Below are positions 62,120-64,000 of a stretch of DNA of 64,000 bases, piece after piece. The stretch's first letter is position 1. Every line of letters begins with the position of its first letter. The position numbers and the translations under genes were made by a program. The stretch is from contig NZ_SDQE01000002.1 of NCBI RefSeq assembly GCF_004153455.1, positions 62,001 to 126,000 on the forward strand, given 5' to 3'. Below the pieces are notes generated by a model that saw only the letters and a list, made by a program, of their open reading frames with translations, was not told the DNA's origin and made no database searches. This DNA comes from Allopusillimonas ginsengisoli (GTDB lineage Bacteria; Pseudomonadota; Gammaproteobacteria; Burkholderiales; Burkholderiaceae_B).

Positions 62120-64000
62120 ACGAATTCTCGCATTTGACCGGTTGGGACATCTGGAGGACGGCGATTCCATCTGCCGCCTTCACCCCCTGCCCTTGTGGCA
62201 GGATAAACAACGGGTTGATTTCCGCCTCAACCAGATGCACTCCCATCTGGACAACCATGCAGGAAAAGGCAACGATGGCGTCAGCAAGAGCTTGCACGTC
62301 AGCTTTAGGGCGACCACGATAGCCATCTAACAGAGGCCAGGTTTTCAGTTCGCGCATCATACTGAAAGCATCCTGACGATCCAATCCTCCCTGCGCCGGG
62401 AGCAAGCGCATTGTCGTGTCCTTAAAAAGTTCAGCCGTCACGCCGCCCATGCCGAGCAGGATGGCATCCCCCACCGGATCTCGATGAAAGCCAAGAATCA
62501 GTTCTACGCCGCCGCTCACCATCTCCTGCACCAAATAGCGCTCCGGCGCTTTGCCGGTATGTGCTAGAACCTTTTCCCTCATGGCCTGCAGTTGCTCAGG
62601 CATCTGCTGCGCAGTCACGCCTACTACAACGCCACCCACTTCGCTCTTGTGCGCAATGTCGCGAGACAGAAGTTTGAGTACGACGTGAGGACCTAGCGCC
62701 TCTGCTGCAGTCTGTGCCGTTTCGACATCGTCGACGACAGTCTCTCGAACTGACGAAATCCCGAAACAAGAAAACAGCTGCTTGGCTTGCGCTTCGTCCA
62801 GCGGCCCATCTTCGAACTTCGGCATGGTTATATGATCGGTCATTATGGGCACCGGAATTGAATCATTCTGATGCGCCACTTTCCACATCGCTTCCAGCGC
62901 GGCAGCACAGCTTTCTGGCTCGGTAAAGGCGGGCACTCCCCGCTGATTGAGCAACGCTGTGATGTGCGGTGCATATGGGCTCACATAAGCAATCACCGGC
63001 TTGGTGCTGTCCTGCAAGCAATCACGAATCGCGCTGGCCATCAAATCAGGAACGGCAAGGCTTGACGAGCCCACAATAATACCAATGGCGCCGTAACCGT
63101 CACTCTCCAGTACCGCACGAATCGCACCGCGCAGTAAATCCGGCCGCAAGCCCGCGAGTGTGACATCAATGGGATTTCGGTCCAGTGCTGCATGGTCGCC
63201 GGTCTGCAGCGCCCGTAGCCGGGCCGCCGTGTCTGGATCGGGCGGTGGTGTCTCGAATCCATTGAGCCCGAGCGCATCCGACACCAACGTCCCAGCTCCG
63301 CCCGTCGAAGTCAGAATAGCGATGCGGCGACTTTGAAGCACTCGGCCCGCCGAGAGCGCCGCGGGAATATCCAGCAAATCACTGAATCTTTCTGCGCGGA
63401 TGATGCCCGTCTGTTTGAACAAGGCTTCGTATACATTGTCAGCTCCGGCCATGGCACCAGTATGAGACACCGCAGCGCGAGCGCCCGACTCCGATCGCCC
63501 TACCTTGAATGCAACGACCGGCTTTCCCGCGCGGGCGGCTTTTATGACAGCTTCCTGGAACCTAGCCGGATGGCGGATCGTTTCAATATATAGTGCGATA
63601 ACTTTTGTAGTAGCGTCTTCAGCCAAATAGCTAACGAAATCCGACAGATCCAGGTCGACTTCATTGCTTGTCGAGATCAGCGTGGACAGTCCTATGCCGC
63701 GTGCCGCAGCACGCGACAGCAAAGAACCCACGATCCCGCCACTTTGTGACACGACTCCGATTGAACCGACGGGAAAAAAATCCATCTCCAATGCACTACT
63801 GGCAGACAAAGGAATATTTCTTGTGAGATTCACTAGCCCTATTGTGTTCGGGCCAAGAATACGCATCGGGCCTGCCGCCTTCAACAACTCCTCCTGACGC
63901 TGTGCCCCTGTCGCACCAGCTTCCGCGTAGCCGCTTGCCAGCACAATGGCGGCAGCGGTGCCACGCATAGAAAGTTCGTGGACAGCGAGATGCGCACGTT
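62106..64000 (-). CDS. ADP-forming acyl-CoA ligase, 5' end outside window
   Basis: About 630 residues of an NDP-forming acyl-CoA synthetase (acetyl-CoA synthetase ADP-forming type). The visible part has the ligase-CoA region (VVSQSGGIVGS, SHTGAMAGADN with the likely phospho-histidine) and the C-terminal ATP-grasp domain (DIAHKSEVGGVVVGV). The frame is open through base 64000, and the N-terminal CoA-binding domain is incomplete, so the start lies beyond. It is followed by the prpD-like gene with overlap, and the two form a small operon for activating a carboxylate. Confidence 0.9.
   Translation of the reverse strand, partial: RAHLAVHELSMRGTAAAIVLASGYAEAGATGAQRQEELLKAAGPMRILGPNTIGLVNLTRNIPLSASSALEMDFFPVGSIGVVSQSGGIVGSLLSRAAARGIGLSTLISTSNEVDLDLSDFVSYLAEDATTKVIALYIETIRHPARFQEAVIKAARAGKPVVAFKVGRSESGARAAVSHTGAMAGADNVYEALFKQTGIIRAERFSDLLDIPAALSAGRVLQSRRIAILTSTGGAGTLVSDALGLNGFETPPPDPDTAARLRALQTGDHAALDRNPIDVTLAGLRPDLLRGAIRAVLESDGYGAIGIIVGSSSLAVPDLMASAIRDCLQDSTKPVIAYVSPYAPHITALLNQRGVPAFTEPESCAAALEAMWKVAHQNDSIPVPIMTDHITMPKFEDGPLDEAQAKQLFSCFGISSVRETVVDDVETAQTAAEALGPHVVLKLLSRDIAHKSEVGGVVVGVTAQQMPEQLQAMREKVLAHTGKAPERYLVQEMVSGGVELILGFHRDPVGDAILLGMGGVTAELFKDTTMRLLPAQGGLDRQDAFSMMRELKTWPLLDGYRGRPKADVQALADAIVAFSCMVVQMGVHLVEAEINPLFILPQGQGVKAADGIAVLQMSQPVKCENSYVCG

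Overview
The window reads as chromosomal DNA of a betaproteobacterium, most likely Alcaligenaceae (Bordetella/Achromobacter/Advenella/Pusillimonas relatives). The grounds are moderately high GC, six Bug-type (TctC-like) periplasmic receptor genes in 64 kb, many small catabolic operons each beside its own GntR, LysR, MocR or XRE regulator, and Alcaligenaceae-like protein sequences. I assign the family from general knowledge and cannot fix the genus. I saw no rRNA, tRNA, CRISPR, phage or insertion sequence; almost every base is in catabolic, transport or regulatory genes.

Layout. (1) 1-8794, minus strand: an operon encoding an isochorismatase-like amidase, two NodB/PuuE-like hydrolases, a LeuC/LeuD-type hydro-lyase, an isocitrate-lyase/PEP-mutase-family lyase, two TIM-barrel amidohydrolases and two Bug receptors. 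A HutC-type GntR gene (9025-9858) diverges from it, and an operator-like palindrome lies between. Together the enzymes could take a cyclic imide through a half-amide and a (substituted) maleate to a malate that is then cleaved; this is my leading candidate for an undescribed pathway. (2) 10018-24473, minus: a long operon of a peptide/opine-type ABC importer, a ThDP enzyme, a histone-deacetylase-fold amidohydrolase, an aldehyde dehydrogenase, an SDR, an APH-fold kinase, a class III PLP enzyme, an M20 carbamoylase/hydantoinase-type hydrolase and an Lrp regulator. The kinase and PLP enzyme resemble the kinase/phospho-lyase pairs used on amino alcohols. (3) 24799-27973, plus: Bug receptor, glutathione transferase-like protein, class II aldolase, XRE-cupin regulator. 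(4) 28111-37594, minus: a complete lower pathway from 3-hydroxyanthranilate to pyruvate and acetyl-CoA in nba-type order (E-H-J-I-G-F-C-D), interrupted between G and F by a Bug receptor and a Cys-type sulfatase, with a divergent LysR gene (37781-38758).

(5) 38769-41625: FadR-type GntR gene diverging from a fumarylacetoacetase-family gene and a Bug gene. (6) 41677-48381: YhhQ-type queuosine-precursor transporter, an intrinsic-looking aadA gene, an alpha/beta hydrolase carrying a C-terminal DUF1127-like segment, PhzF-like protein, MFS transporter with a coupled 44-residue membrane peptide, and a MocR regulator. (7) 48579-54463: VOC protein, Bug receptor, and an SDR/cyclase/acyl-CoA ligase/GntR cluster. 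(8) 54573-58576: fecI-fecR-fecA-type iron uptake and surface-signalling locus. (9) 58638-64000: LysR gene, MFS transporter, MmgE/PrpD protein and an ADP-forming acyl-CoA ligase cut by the window edge.

Overall this is a specialised nutrient-scavenging region: receptors or ABC/MFS transporters are paired with short enzyme sets that deliver pyruvate, acetyl-CoA or similar central metabolites. Start codons were chosen by ribosome-binding sites and family alignment from memory; no database search was possible.
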